Source of the DNA: Cryptomeria japonica
Taxonomy: Eukaryota > Streptophyta > Pinopsida > Cupressales > Cupressaceae
NCBI RefSeq assembly: GCF_030272615.1
Contig: NC_081413.1
Coordinates: forward strand, 335,086,302 to 335,150,301
Direction of reading: 5' to 3'
DNA: 64,000 nt
Positions 22,807 through 34,818 of the stretch are shown one piece after another. Each line of letters begins with the position of its first letter. The stretch's first letter is position 1. Made by a program: the position numbers and the translations under genes. The notes beneath the pieces are model-generated. The model worked only from the letters and a program-made list of their open reading frames with translations. It had not been told where the DNA came from and searched no databases.

Positions 22807-24866
22807 TGTCACAAAAGTTTGCACCCTTGGTGATCAGACCTGATCACCAACCTTGTGAAACATGGAAACAACCTCTCAAGTGTGGGACCTTGCTAAATGT
22901 GAGGTTAAGTCTCCGGAGAAGGTTGGATTCCTATTCAATCTGATGTAAAGTGTTGGACCAACCCAACACATGAAAATATAATCTATGCTCTGATAGGGAA
23001 AAGGGAGAGAGAGAAGGGTTGTATAAAAGAAGGGAAATATGGTTTGCACCTAGAATGAAATGATGATCTCCCCTGCCTATGACTACACAAAACACTAATG
23101 AAACCACCTAATACATGCATAGAGTTCTACCCTAATTATCCACCTAAGTGCAAGTGAAGGTCATAATCTATGAAATGAGGAAAGGAACTGAGCTTAGTTC
23201 ACAATCAATATTCACAAAAAAGATCAACACAAATACCTACAACAAAGGAAAATAACCAAGAATACATTCATACAAAGAGGCAAGAAAATTACACAGGTTG
23301 TAAGAACTGAAATCAGGCAAAATAAGCAAATTTCATTAATGAGGAAGAAAAGCAATTTTTACAATTGTGGAGAGACATAAGCCTTCTGCAGAAGAAAAAG
23401 AGGGAGAAGATCTTGTCAAAATATTACAAAATTGCATTTATAGTTCAGGTATAACTGAGATGGTTACATTTGATGAAAAACCTAACCCTAACCAAGGTTA
23501 GGTTACAAAATATCAGAGAGGGGAGAAGATCAGATCGACAGATCTAACGGTGTGCTGCCTCTAGCTCTGGGAGCGTCCTCTGCCTCTGGAGAAACAAAAT
23601 CCCTGTGCAGAAGGAGGAAAATCTCTATGCAGATGCACTAGATGGCGGCTGCAGGTGAAAAAAGTCTTCAAGCTGCATTGAAGAGGCATGGGCGGTATCA
23701 TAATGTCCTGCAAAGGTCACCTCTAGAGTTATGGCATGCAAATTTTCTGGTTGGAGCAAGATCAGGGCCAAAATTGAGCACTGACTAAGCAAAGATCGGC
23801 CTCGACCATCGGGTCAACAACCACCCTGCGTAGAGAATTCAAAACCCAATGGCCACCGTGAATTCAAATATCCATCATCAACCTAAGAGATTCACGTGAA
23901 GATGGACGCGCGAGATCTCTCCCTGTGTGCACCCATTGGGCCCAATAAGAAATTAAAACATGATCATCGGATCGAGCGTTTATGAAAATTCAACGACTGT
24001 AGATGTCCAACGTGGCACCCCGGGTCCATGTCTCACTGGCTGTGTTGACCGCCAACTGCACTAAGTTCTTATCCCATGGCATCACACTGGGTCTACTTTT
24101 GCTTCATGGGATAATAATCCTTATTGTTTCTACCTCACTTTTGTTATCCCTCATCCTTTCTTCACTGTCTCTTCAACCTCACAAGATAAGCCATCTTGAG
24201 TTTTCTTTGTCGGCCTTCACTATCTCTTATCCCACAAGCTTCCTTTGTTTCTTTTTTATCCTCGCAGGATAAGAATTCCTTCACTTTGATTTTCTTTGTT
24301 CTTATCCCACGACATCTTCCTTGTCTTCATTTTCCTTCGTGGGATAAGGGTCTCTTTGATTTACCCTTATTTCCTTATCCTACAAGACCCACTTTTCACT
24401 TTTCTTTGTTACTTTGCTTATCCTGCACAATCTCAACTGTCTCCATTTATCTCTACGGGATAAGCAATCCAAGCCTTATCTTTGTTCTCTTATCTCACGG
24501 GACCTTATCCCATGAAACCTTTTTCCTATGCCTGCCAAATACTTAGCCAATTGGAGCCCACCTTGATGAAAAATAACATGCTACAGACTGAGGTGGTCAA
24601 TAACATGACCCAATCGATAACACGACATGTTATTGACATGAATTGTTGATATAGCATTTTAGGCATGAGGGCAATAACACTCGTGTTATTGACACATCAT
24701 ATAACCCTTGTGTTATATGACTCTACAAAACTATGAAGAAGTAGCTAACCTTGCTGACACAACACTGATAACATGTTCTGTTATTAGTATTGACTAACAC
24801 AAAGAGTTAGCCACACTGAAATCCTAGATTTGAGCTCTAGTAAGGTTGGCACAAAAATTGCCAACA
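22807..24866 (-). repeat. D LTR 1 (3' LTR of D-a)
   Basis: 2,060 bp; the plus strand starts TGTCACAAAAGTTTGC and ends TTGCCAACA. Contains the GGATAAG/CTTATCC cluster (about 24065-24520) and ATAACAC palindromes (about 24590-24790). Confidence 0.9.
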
Positions 24867-25739
24867 TTTCTGGAAACTTGAAGGGGGTGACAAGCCTGCT
24901 TCACACATTGACCAGATGTCTTATGAAGTCCATTGTGTGCAAAGGAAAGGCCTGAAAAAAATTACATACTCTTCCCCTACAACCTGAAGTACATCAAAAT
25001 TTTCTACCATATTGAAAAAGCAGAGTGTGCACACACACTTCTTGGAAGAAAAAAGTGAGAATGAAATACAATGTGCTAGAGCATTTGGAGGAAAAAAAAC
25101 CCTACACTACCCTACTCTAACCAATCAACTTGAAGTTGCTAAAGAAAACCACTCACAAATTGGTTGAAGTAGCTTCCCTCCCTAAACAAGGAGGGCTAAT
25201 TTACATGACTCTAAAATAGAACACAGAGCTGGAAAAGTGAAGGCAAAACCATGAATAGTTGGAAGAAACCCTACAACCTGGGAACAAAAATACATACCCC
25301 AAGTTGCTGATTAGACACACTACTGATTTGAGATACACTCGGGACCTGGGTATGTGGCTCTGCAAATTCTTGCTTGGCATCAATCATGGAGTGATATATG
25401 GTTGGGAAGCCCCTTGATATGCCAAAGGTTGAGGTCTCTCAGTTGGCCTCATCTTGCTCAACCGCTTCCACCATCAAAATCTGATCATGGTGACCAAATT
25501 GCTCCCCTCCTAAGGGGATGAGTTCAACTTCATTGAGGTTGGCACAAGAAGTGTCAATTATGTTTGAGAACATGTGGAGACCAAGGTCAAGATCAGACTT
25601 GACATCTGCCACATGATCTACCTCAACCTCGTCATCAAAATTAGAGAAGAAAATTTTCTCTCTTAATCAGCCCTAATTTATGCTCTTGTTCACCTTGAAT
25701 AGCTACCTCATGCAAGTCATCATCTTGACTTTCCAAAAG
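24867..25739 (-). other. D-a internal, 3' non-coding part
   Basis: Aligns with 29402-30112 of D-b. No coding motif and no clear polypurine tract next to the LTR on the element strand (the purine-rich GGAAACTTGAAGGGGG is on the other strand). Confidence 0.6.
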
Positions 25740-26966
25740 CTAAAATTCCTCATTTGATTTCTCTTGGACTTGCATAGGAAAAGGCAACAAATTTTCCAAA
25801 CCTAAACAAAAGCCTTCCAAGTCATCCCAAAAAGAGTCCTCTTCCAACTCCTCACTCTTAAAACACAGGGGATTGACTTGGGCATTGTTGCATCTCTCTT
25901 GAGGGATTGAAAAAATGGGAGTGGGAGCATAACTGATTTCTCCCAATTTCCCAAAGTCACTAGGACTAACTTCTTCAAGTGTAGGCCCCTCCTGCAGAGA
26001 ATACACCACTAGCTCAGATGAAGGAAGAGTTTCTTCATCTTCAATAAATGAGGGAAGATGATCAAAACTGATCAAAGCTTCCTCCTTGTTGCAGTCTTCT
26101 TTCTTGGTGTCCAAATGGTGCAAACTGTCTTCTACTTGCTCCTCCAGCACCTCAGGCTCCACCATGGAATAAACTTGTAGCATCTCAGACTCTTAAATGT
26201 CATCCTTAATGATAACAAACTGCTTCTCAAATGTGTGGGGAGGATGAGTTCCATCTGCCCTCCAAACAACAGGTCCATCATTACAAATACGGATCTCAAC
26301 AGTGCCAGAGTACTGAGGGGCCTAGAAGGTAGGCTCCTAGACATCCAAAGTTGGCATTCCCATGGAACCTAGGACATTGAAATTAGAGCTCTCTTGGATA
26401 GGTTTAGTGTAAGGGTGGATCTACTCAAGGGCAGGCTCCTTAAAAGATCTAGGAGGGCTCCCCAGTCTGAAACTTTGAAATCTTCTTTTAAAGGGAATAG
26501 GAGTAGAGGCCTCTGCCTACATGATTTAGACCTCTAGGGCTGCCAACTATTTGATCTCTTCCTCTCTTGTAGAAGAAAGCTTCTTTGCAAGAAAGGCCTC
26601 ATGTTTATGTTGGGCCTCCAACTCTTGTTGTTGTTGTAGTTGAGCTTGATAAGCAAGCTTTTCTTGTTGTTGTTGGTGGTAAAATGCCTCCTCATGTTGC
26701 TGCTCCCATAGTTATTGCTTGATTTCATCAAGTTGCCTTTTGTAATCCATCATGGTGTCCTGCATCATATTTACCATTTTGGCCATAGTAGATTCTACAA
26801 GAAGGCTTGCCTCACTCCTCTGAGGCTGACCTGTTGCTAGAGAAAAAGTATTCGGATTCAAAATAGGAACAATCCTAGTTTGTTTATATTGGGAGGATGG
26901 GGAGGGTTGATTGGCACTTTCACAAAATGGGGGTGCATAGAAATTGCACCCATGATATGTGCTCAT
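25740..26966 (-). pseudogene. D-a single ORF, unrecognised
   Basis: One minus-strand frame of 409 codons from the ATG at 26966, interrupted by about eight stops but with no frameshift. Order: N-terminus MSTYHGCNFYAPPFCES with Pro/Ser/Gln; LLVESTMAKMVNMMQDTMMD, a likely helix; a Gln/Glu-rich coiled-coil-like segment (QQQQEKLAYQAQLQQQQELEAQ); IPFKRRFQSF; GPVVWRADGTHPPHTFEK; and an acidic C-terminus (EDSLHHLDTKKED, EELEEDSFWDDLEGF). It starts about 355 bp after the PBS, the gag position, but lacks a zinc knuckle, protease or RT. A matching frame exists in D-b. Confidence 0.7.
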
Positions 26967-27320
26967 ATTGAAAGTATTTCAAAATGAAAACCTTTGTTAA
27001 CACAAAATGCTAAAAAGGCAAAAGATCTGCCTTACTAGAGAGAAAAGGTGACATACCAAGGTCACCAAAATGGTTTTGAAGTCAGGTGCTTGAATAATGA
27101 CTGCCTCCAAAGGCATGAAATTGAAGGGCACACCAAGCCTTCAGTTGTTTTGACAGTTGGACTGTATAACTAGTAGATGTTGTTGTAGAGAGTCACCAGG
27201 TATGTGATTTGTTGCCTCCAAAGTTTGAATTACTGATCCACACACCAAGATCATCAAAGATATGATCGACGACTAAGATTTTGTACCCCCGATAGCCATC
27301 TATGAACTAAAAGTTTAAAA

Positions 27321-27340
27321 GTCCCACCAGGCATGCCAAA
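27321..27340 (-). promoter_or_regulatory. D-a primer binding site
   Basis: The minus strand reads TTTGGCATGCCTGGTGGGAC a few bases from the LTR end; it resembles the TTTGGCACGCCCGGTGGGAC-type PBS of plant Ty3 elements, with two C-to-T changes. Confidence 0.8.
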
Positions 27341-27346
27341 AATTAT

Positions 27347-29401
27347 TGTCACAACATCTTGCACCCTTCATGATCAAACTTGATCATCAACCTTGTGAAA
27401 CATGGAAACAACCTGTCAAGTGTGGGACCTTGTTAAATGTGAGGTTGAGTCTCCAGAGAAGGATGGCTTCCTATTCAATTTACTGCAAAGTGTTGGACCA
27501 ACCCAACACATGAAAATGTAATCTATGCTCTGACAAGGAAATGGAGAGAGAGAAGGGTTGCATGAAAGAAGGGAAATAGGGTTTGCACCCAGACCAAAAT
27601 GATGATCTCCCCTACCTATGACTGCAAAAAACACTAATGAAGCCACCCAAGACATGCACATATTTCTACCCTAATTAGCCACCTAAGTAAAAGTGAAGGT
27701 GAGAATCTATGAAATGAAGAAAGGAATTGAGCTTAGTTCACAGTCAACATTCACAGAAAATATCAACACAAACACCTACAATGAAGGAAAACAAACAAGA
27801 ATACATTCATACAAAGAGGTAAAAAAATTACACAGGTTGTAACAACTGAAAACAGGCAAAACAAGTGAATTTCATTAATGAGGAGGCAAAGCAATTTTTA
27901 CAAGTGCAGAGAGACATAAGCCTTCTAAAAAAGAAAAAGAGGGAGAAGATCTTGTCAAAATATTACAAAATTGCCTGTATAGTTCAAGCATAACTAAGAT
28001 GATTACATATGATGAAAATCCTAACCCTAACCAGGGTTAGGTTACAAAAATATCAGAGAGGGGAGAAGATCAGATCAACAGTTCTGAGGGCATGCTGCAT
28101 CTAGCTCTAGGAGCATCCTCTGCCTCCAGAGAAACAAAATCTCTGCATAGAAGGAGGAAAATATCTATGTAGATGCATTGGATGGTGTTTGCAGGCGTAA
28201 AAAGTCTTCAAGTTGCATTGAAGAGGCATGGGTGGTATCAAAATGGCCTACAAAATTCACCTTTGGAGTTATGGCATGCAAATCCGGTTGTTGGAGCAAG
28301 ATCAGGGCCAAAATCGGCTGCCAACTGAGTAAAGATTGGCCTTGACCATCAGGGCGACAACCACCTTGCGTAGAGCATTCAAAACCCAATGGTCACTATG
28401 AATTCAAATATCCACCATCGATTTGAGAGATTTGCGCAAAGATGGATGCATGAGATCTCTCCCCGTGTGTACCCATTTGGCCCAATAAGAGATTAAGACA
28501 TGGTTGTCAAAATGAGCCTTTATGAAACTCTGATGACCGCAGATGTCTAACGTGGCACCCCAGATCCATGTCACACTGGCTGGGTTGACCATTGATTGCA
28601 TTGAGTTCTTATCTTGCAACATCACAGTGGGTTTAGTTTTACCTCGTGGGATAAGAATCCTCATTGTTTCTGCATCACTTTTCTTATCGTGCATGCTTTC
28701 TTCACTGTCCCTTCAACCTCGCGAGATAAGCCATCTTGAGCTTTCTTTGTCGACCTTCACCATCTCTTATCTCGCGAGCTTCCTTTGTTTCTTTTTTATC
28801 CTCGTGGGATAAGAATTCCTTCACTTTGGTCTTCTTTGTTCTTATCTTGCGACATTTTCCTTGTCTTTATTTTCCTTCGCAGGATAAGGGTCTCTTTGAT
28901 TTACCCTTATTTCCTTATCTCACTGGGCTCGCTTTGCACTTGTCTTTGTTACTTTTCATATCCTGTGTGGTCTCAACTATGTCCATTTATCTTTGTGGGA
29001 TAAGTGGTCCAAGCTTTAACTTTATTCTCTTATTCGGTGGGACCTTATCCTACAAGACCTTTTTTGTTTGCCTGCCAAACACATAGCTGAGTAGGGCCCG
29101 CCTCGGTGAAAAATAACACGCTGTAGACTGAGGTGATCAATAACATGGCCCAATCGATAACATGACATGTTATTGATATGAGTTGTTGATATAGAATGTT
29201 AGGCACAGGGTTAATAACACACATGTTATTGACACATCATATAACTCTCATGTTATATGACTCTACAAAACTATGAAGAAGCAACTAACCCTACTGAGAC
29301 TGATAACACGTCGTGTTATCGGTATTGACTAACATGAAGCGTTAACCACATTGAAATCCTGGATTTGAGCTCTGCTAAGGTTGGCACAAAAATTACCAAC
29401 A
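27347..29401 (-). repeat. D LTR 2 (shared LTR)
   Basis: 2,055 bp; starts TGTCACAACATC and ends ACCAACA on the plus strand. It is followed on both sides by D internal sequence: PBS side to the left, 3' internal side to the right. Confidence 0.9.
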
Positions 29402-30117
29402 TTTCTAGCGACTCGGAGGGTGTAACAAGCCTACTTGGCACATTGACCAGATGTCGTATGAAGTCCATTGGGCGTAGAGTCAAGGCCTGAACAAAATTAC
29501 ATACTCTGCCCTTGCAACCTGGATTACATTAAAATTTTCTGCCATACTAAAAAAGCAGAGTGTTGACACACACACTTCTTGGAAGAAAAAAATGAAAATG
29601 AAATACAATGTGCCAGAGCACTTGGAGGAAAAAATTCCTACACTACCCTACTCTAACCAATCAACTGGAAGCTGCTAAACAAAACCATTAACAGATTAGT
29701 TGAAGTAGATTTCCTCCGTAAATAAGGAGGGGTGATTTACATGGCTTTGAACAAAACACAGAGCTGGAAAAGTGAAGGCAAAACCATGAATAGTTGCAAG
29801 AAACCCTACAACCTGGGAACAAAAATACATACCCCAATTTGTTGATCAAACACACTACTGGTCTGAGATACACTCGCGACCTTGTTATGTGGCTTTGTAA
29901 CTTCCTACTTTGCCTCAATCATGGAGAGATATCTGATTGGGCAGTCCCTTGATATGCCAAAGGTTGAGTTCTCTCTGATGGCTTGCTCTTGCTCAACCGC
30001 TTCCACCATCAAAATCTGATCATGCTGACCAGATTGCTCCCCTCCTAAGAGAATGAGATCAACTTCATTGAGTTTGGCACAAGAAGTGCTAATTATGTTT
30101 GAGAACATGTGGATACC
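29402..30117 (-). other. D-b internal, 3' part
   Basis: Homologous to 24867-25580. It is cut at 30117 by the C-family insertion; the 5-bp ATACC at 30113-30117 is duplicated at 34552-34556. Confidence 0.85.
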
Positions 30118-33100
30118 TGTAAGGCCTTCCCCAAACCAAGCTTTGATTAACTTAGTTGACCATGTTTGACCCTATTAATAAATGCCTTATAATTCAATAA
30201 AATGGACTATGTTAGGCAGATAGATTTGTGAGAAAAGTAATTGAACCAAGTTATAGAGTTATCGCACCTTGTGGTGTACATTTTGATGTGTTATGAATTT
30301 GAAATCCTAAAAGATCCATTGATTTGATAATATTGATTTAATGTATGTCAGCTATGTCTGGATGTAGAACTTATATGATTCTGTGATTGGATAACATTGA
30401 TGAATGTTGATGCTTCATTTATATGCTTTATGATAAAGAACTCTATATGATTCTAGAATAGGATAAATTGGAGATGATGTATGTCATTATTGGATTTGCA
30501 GGACTTTATTATAATAATAGAATTAAGATGTATGTTTTATGTGTGGACCAAAATTACGAGAATTATGATAATTGCTTATGTGGATTTAATTGGATATGAG
30601 ATATATTGAATTGTTCAAATGAAAATTGTATGCGAAGTGTTTGATGTGTATTCTAATTCATGTGCCTTATATTATATGAGGTTATTTGAAGTTACTAATG
30701 TGTAATTGAGATGCGCAAGAAGTTATCCATGTGACCATGGAAATATTACGGAGAACCAAGCCTAGACCTATGTATGTTCGTAAAGCCAGGGTTTGTCTAT
30801 TTGGAGAGACAACACCCCGTTTGTGTTGTATTTTATTCGTAACAGTAAATGATGCATGTGTGTTAAGTGTTATTTAACTGATTTATGTAAAATCCACAAG
30901 AGACACGATTTCATGTATAAATTTGTAAAAGTATTTTCTTTGTGTCACTTGACACACGTGTGGATTTATATTTGAATTTTTAAATTTGTCTCTTGGTGGG
31001 AATGGTGTAACTATAGCTTTTTCAATTAATGTAATGTGATGTCATAAATGCCTTGGGTAAAGAATCCTTGGGATGGTCAACATAGGTTTGACCCGAAAAT
31101 AAACTTCAGAGGGGTTAAAAAAGGGTTAAATGGACATCTAGGGGTAGTTTAATAGGGTTTCCTAAAGCCCATAAGGTATACCTAAGGGTTAGGGGTAATT
31201 TTAGGTAAGTTTCTACTCCCATGTGACCTTTTAGACACCCTAAAAATTGACTTTCTTAGGTTGTGCGAAAATTGAAATTAGAAGACTTGAACCGAGTTGT
31301 AAACCTTCCTTTTCGAATGAGAGTTCCCTTTCCCATTTTACCTTACCTTCCTTTTTAGTTTTTAGAAACTTGTGAGAACTCTCACAATGGGCTTCTTAAG
31401 CAAGAATTAGAAAATTTGTGGGTAATCACCCACTCTCCATTTTTGGAGACAAAAGAATTTTGAAAAGAATAAGCTAGATTGTTGAATAGAGAATTTTGCT
31501 AAGGGTAGAAAGAGAAGAACCGTGAAATTGGGCTGCTCATCCTCAACAAAACTAACCTACCTTTGGGTAGATTAAGGTTGGTTGTATTCTTCTTATAATG
31601 GATTTCTTATTGCATGTGTTTGAAAGTAATGTTTGCGTAAAAGATTTGTTTCCGTGCATGTTCTCTTGGAAATTTATTTGGTATTCTGTTTTTATACATT
31701 GTATGTGTTTTTGGGAGTCATCAAGACCTCTTACTCTTGGGAGAGAGGAGGATCTTATGGGTGGTAGAAGTGACAACCCTTGAGTGAGAGACTCTTGTTA
31801 TGAGAGCGATCACAAGGGATTTTGTGTGACCCTTGCTGCATGGCTTGTTTATGCATTGGGGGTCATAAGGAGGGAAATAAGGCATGAATGCCTTGGGGGG
31901 CATAAGGAATAAGGGGTTTCTATACTTGATGTGTTTGGTTTTCTATTAGGTGGCTACATGTTTTTCCATACTTGCAGTACTCCTCAGGGTACTTGGTCCA
32001 CTACCACCCTTAAAAAGGTCATCACAATGTGTGGTGCAGTGTAGCCCGGGGTTGGGATGTGTTTTAGTTTGTGTGTATTTTGTCTTTTGTGTTTGCATGT
32101 TTGTTACCTATCTAGGGCTTGGTTCTCCAAGCTCGGGGGTGACTACTAGTTAGCCTAGGCTGGGAGGTGAGCACTCCATGGTCATACCTTGATCTTATTT
32201 GCAGGTTGTTGAAAGAAAGGGATTAGGACAATTGGAAAAATTTGATGGAGTTAATTGTTACAGAATCCATTTGGAAATATGTTACTATTCTGTTTTAAAA
32301 TGTCCTCATTATAAAAGTTGAGTGACCTATTTGTAAAATGACTATAGTGTCTTTTAAAGCAATTCCTAGAAATGTAATAGTTATTTGTTATATTGCAAAA
32401 GATGAAATGAATAATTTTGGAACAGTTTTCTAAAGTTTTGTTTTCTGAATTTAATTATTGTTGAGTATATTAATAATGTGGGAAGCAACTAAATTTATTT
32501 TACCCCTTTATGCATGTGAAATAAATCTAGGAAATAAAGAAAGGAATTAATGGTTGTATGCATGTTGTTTTGAATAAAACTATTGCAGTTTAATTTCCTA
32601 ATTTCATGATTTAAGTTTAAGGATTCTAGATAATTATAGTTGCAGAAAATAAAATCACATATATAATTGCATAAATAAAACCTAAAGTAGTTATAATTAT
32701 TTCTATGGTTTTAATTTAATAAATTTTGGATTTATTATGTTGCTGTTAAATTTATTGATTTCTGGAATTTACTTAGTTGCAGAAATAGAAATCTAGAGTA
32801 AATAGTTATTCAATTTAAATAAATTCATAGTGCTATAGTTGTTGTTTTATGTTTAATAAATTTTGTTAATTACTTTTGTTGCAGAAAGTAGATCTAGAGT
32901 TAAATAGGCTATCTACTTTAAATAAAACAATATTTAAATAATATGCTGTATAAATTTATTTAAATATGCCATTATTTAATTACAGGGAATAAACCTATGG
33001 CTATATATCTTATCTCAGATTTTAGCAAACTCGTATTCAAACCTAAAATAATAAACATTGATCAAAATCTAGATATTTAAATTAATTTGTCTAAGGTTTT

Positions 33101-33222
33101 CAAAAAAATAAAATTATAACTATAATATATATTCGCAAAGTAAATTTGGCCTAAACATTATGCATTTAATAGATAAAAATATATAAACATATATTTATAT
33201 ATATAAATATACATATATATAA

Positions 33223-33224
<2 letters not shown>

Positions 33225-33259
<35 letters not shown>
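33225..33259. repeat. (AC)n microsatellite in a TATA-rich patch
   Basis: About 17 perfect AC units inside a long AT-alternating stretch (roughly 33170-33370), with a short GATA run at 33301-33312 and an A-run at 33386-33403. Confidence 0.97.
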
Positions 33260-33265
<6 letters not shown>

Positions 33266-33424
33266 AATATACATATATAAATATATACATATATATATAT
33301 AGATAGATAGATAAATATTTATATATATATATATTTATATATATAATATATATATTATAAATATATATTAAAAAAAATAAACTACAAAAAAAAAAAAAAA
33401 AAAGGGTTTATGCCTCGGCTGAAC

Positions 33425-33653
33425 CCATTGTGCTTTGTACAGGGGTCGGCGGCGCCTCCCCACTGTGCTTTGCATAGTGGTAAGCGACGCCTCCCACTGT
33501 GCAAAACACAGTGGTCGGCGGTGCCTCCCCACTGTGCATTGCACAATGGTCGGCGGCGCCTCCCACTGTGCAAAGCACAGTGGACGACGACGCCTCCCAC
33601 TGTGCAATGCATAGTGGTCGGCGGGGCTGAGCCCACTGTGTATTGCATAGTGG
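33425..33653. repeat. GC-rich tandem array of seven hairpins
   Basis: Seven 21-nt imperfect to perfect palindromes start at 33425, 33460, 33494, 33529, 33563, 33597 and 33633 (period 34-36). The stem arm consensus is CCACTGTGC with a 3-nt centre; the unit at 33563-33583 is a perfect 9-bp stem. The spacer of 13-15 nt is itself conserved (TCGGCGGCGCCTCC-like, containing GGCGCC). GC-rich sequence continues to about 33735. It is embedded in AT-rich LTR sequence. Overlapping open frames on both strands are a product of the repeat. Confidence 0.93.
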
Positions 33654-34551
33654 GAGGCGTCGGCCACGCCATCCCCCTTCAAACTGTGCCCCTGTTCGGC
33701 CATGGCCGCCGTCGGATCGCCCGTGTTCGGCCTTGCTTAAAATGCTAAATCAAAAAAATATATAAAACCCTAGCCCGGGTAGGGCTAGGGTAATAATATA
33801 AAATGGTAAAATTATATAAAAAGTGTAATATATAATGCAAAATCCCTAGCTAGGGTTTGCATGGCTGTTTTGTTATCAGTTTGGGAAATCCTTTTAGTAA
33901 ATTAAATATATGAATATTTATATATGTATTTATATATAAATATAAATATTTAAATACACATATATGATATATGAATAGAAAGTTGTAGTTAAAGAATAAA
34001 GCATATCTATAGGAATAAATATTTATTTAGTGTAGTTTTTTTTAGAATAAATAAGATCAAGTGGGCAAACATTATTTATTTAATCAACCTAAGGGTATTT
34101 CAAAAGATAGTAATTTAATTGTCTTACGTGGATATAGGTTTTGAAATTTAAAACTTATGGGACGTTTTTTCGTCATGGGCTTAATTATACCTTAGTTAAA
34201 TTAATTTGAGCACATTTTAAGTATGGATTAAAATGGATTAATTTAAGTATATTTTAATTATGGACTAAAATGGATGCTAGAAGGATAATTATAATTAGCT
34301 TTCTAAAAATCAATTAATAGCTATCCGTGATTAATTTTGCTCGCGTCAAATAATTATCTAATTTATTTGACTTATTAAATTCGAGTAGACAATAGAACCA
34401 TTCAATTGGAATTCCGCATTTAATCTTATTTAATTCCGAATATTTGAGCTAGTAAATAAAGCTAATCCAAACATAATTAAGACAAAACATATTGTAGCAT
34501 TTTATATTTGTCTATTTAATGCTCTTCTTGCCCTAAATTTTGGGCATGAAA

Positions 34552-34818
34552 ATACCAAGGTCAAGATCAGACTTGACATCTGCCACATGTTCTACCTCAA
34601 CCTCATCATCAAAATCAAAAAAAGAAAAATTTCTCTCTCAACCAGCCCCGATTTCTGCTCTTGTTCACCTTGAACAACTACCTCATGCAAGTCATCATCT
34701 TGAATTTCCAAAAGCTAAAAGTCCTCATTTGATTTCTCCTGGACTTGCATAGGACAAGGAAGAAAAGTGGCCAAACTTGAACAAAATCCTTCCAAGTCAT
34801 CCCAAAAAGAGTCATCTT
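34552..34818 (-). other. D-b internal resumes after C
   Basis: The ATACCAAGGTCAAGATCAGAC sequence continues the frame cut at 30117, aligned with about 25575-25850 of D-a. It covers the acidic C-terminal end of the D ORF, with frameshifts. Confidence 0.8.

Larger units (their letters stand above)
30118..34551 (+). mobile_element. Solo LTR of family C, 4.4 kb
   Basis: Starts TGTAAGGCC and is flanked by ATACC on both sides (30113-30117 and 34552-34556), reconstituting D-b sequence co-linear with D-a around 25570. No internal PBS, gag or pol is seen, so a solo LTR is the simplest reading. The last bases are GGGCATGAAA; a canonical ...CA end would need one C-to-A change. A second copy begins at 63320. 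It contains microsatellites and the GC-rich hairpin array. Confidence 0.8.

Noticed and set aside
23483-23510. Interstitial telomere (CCTAACCCTAACC...GGTTAGG)
   Set aside because: Only two to three units, arranged as an inverted pair, not the plant TTTAGGG array; recurs at 28018 as part of the D LTR and is missing from LTR 3.
33425-33653. CRISPR-like array of palindromic repeats with spacers
   Set aside because: Repeats are 21 nt, spacers are only 13-15 nt and conserved rather than unique, there are no cas genes, and the context is a plant LTR.
33368-33748. Overlapping ORFs of 96-112 codons on both strands
   Set aside because: They exist only because the 34-36-bp GC-rich repeat lacks stops in several frames; the translations are repeat-encoded.
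30118-34551. Host gene or full retrotransposon between the ATACC repeats
   Set aside because: No RT, gag, PBS or second LTR found; open frames are short and the start matches the LTR start at 63320, so a solo LTR fits better.
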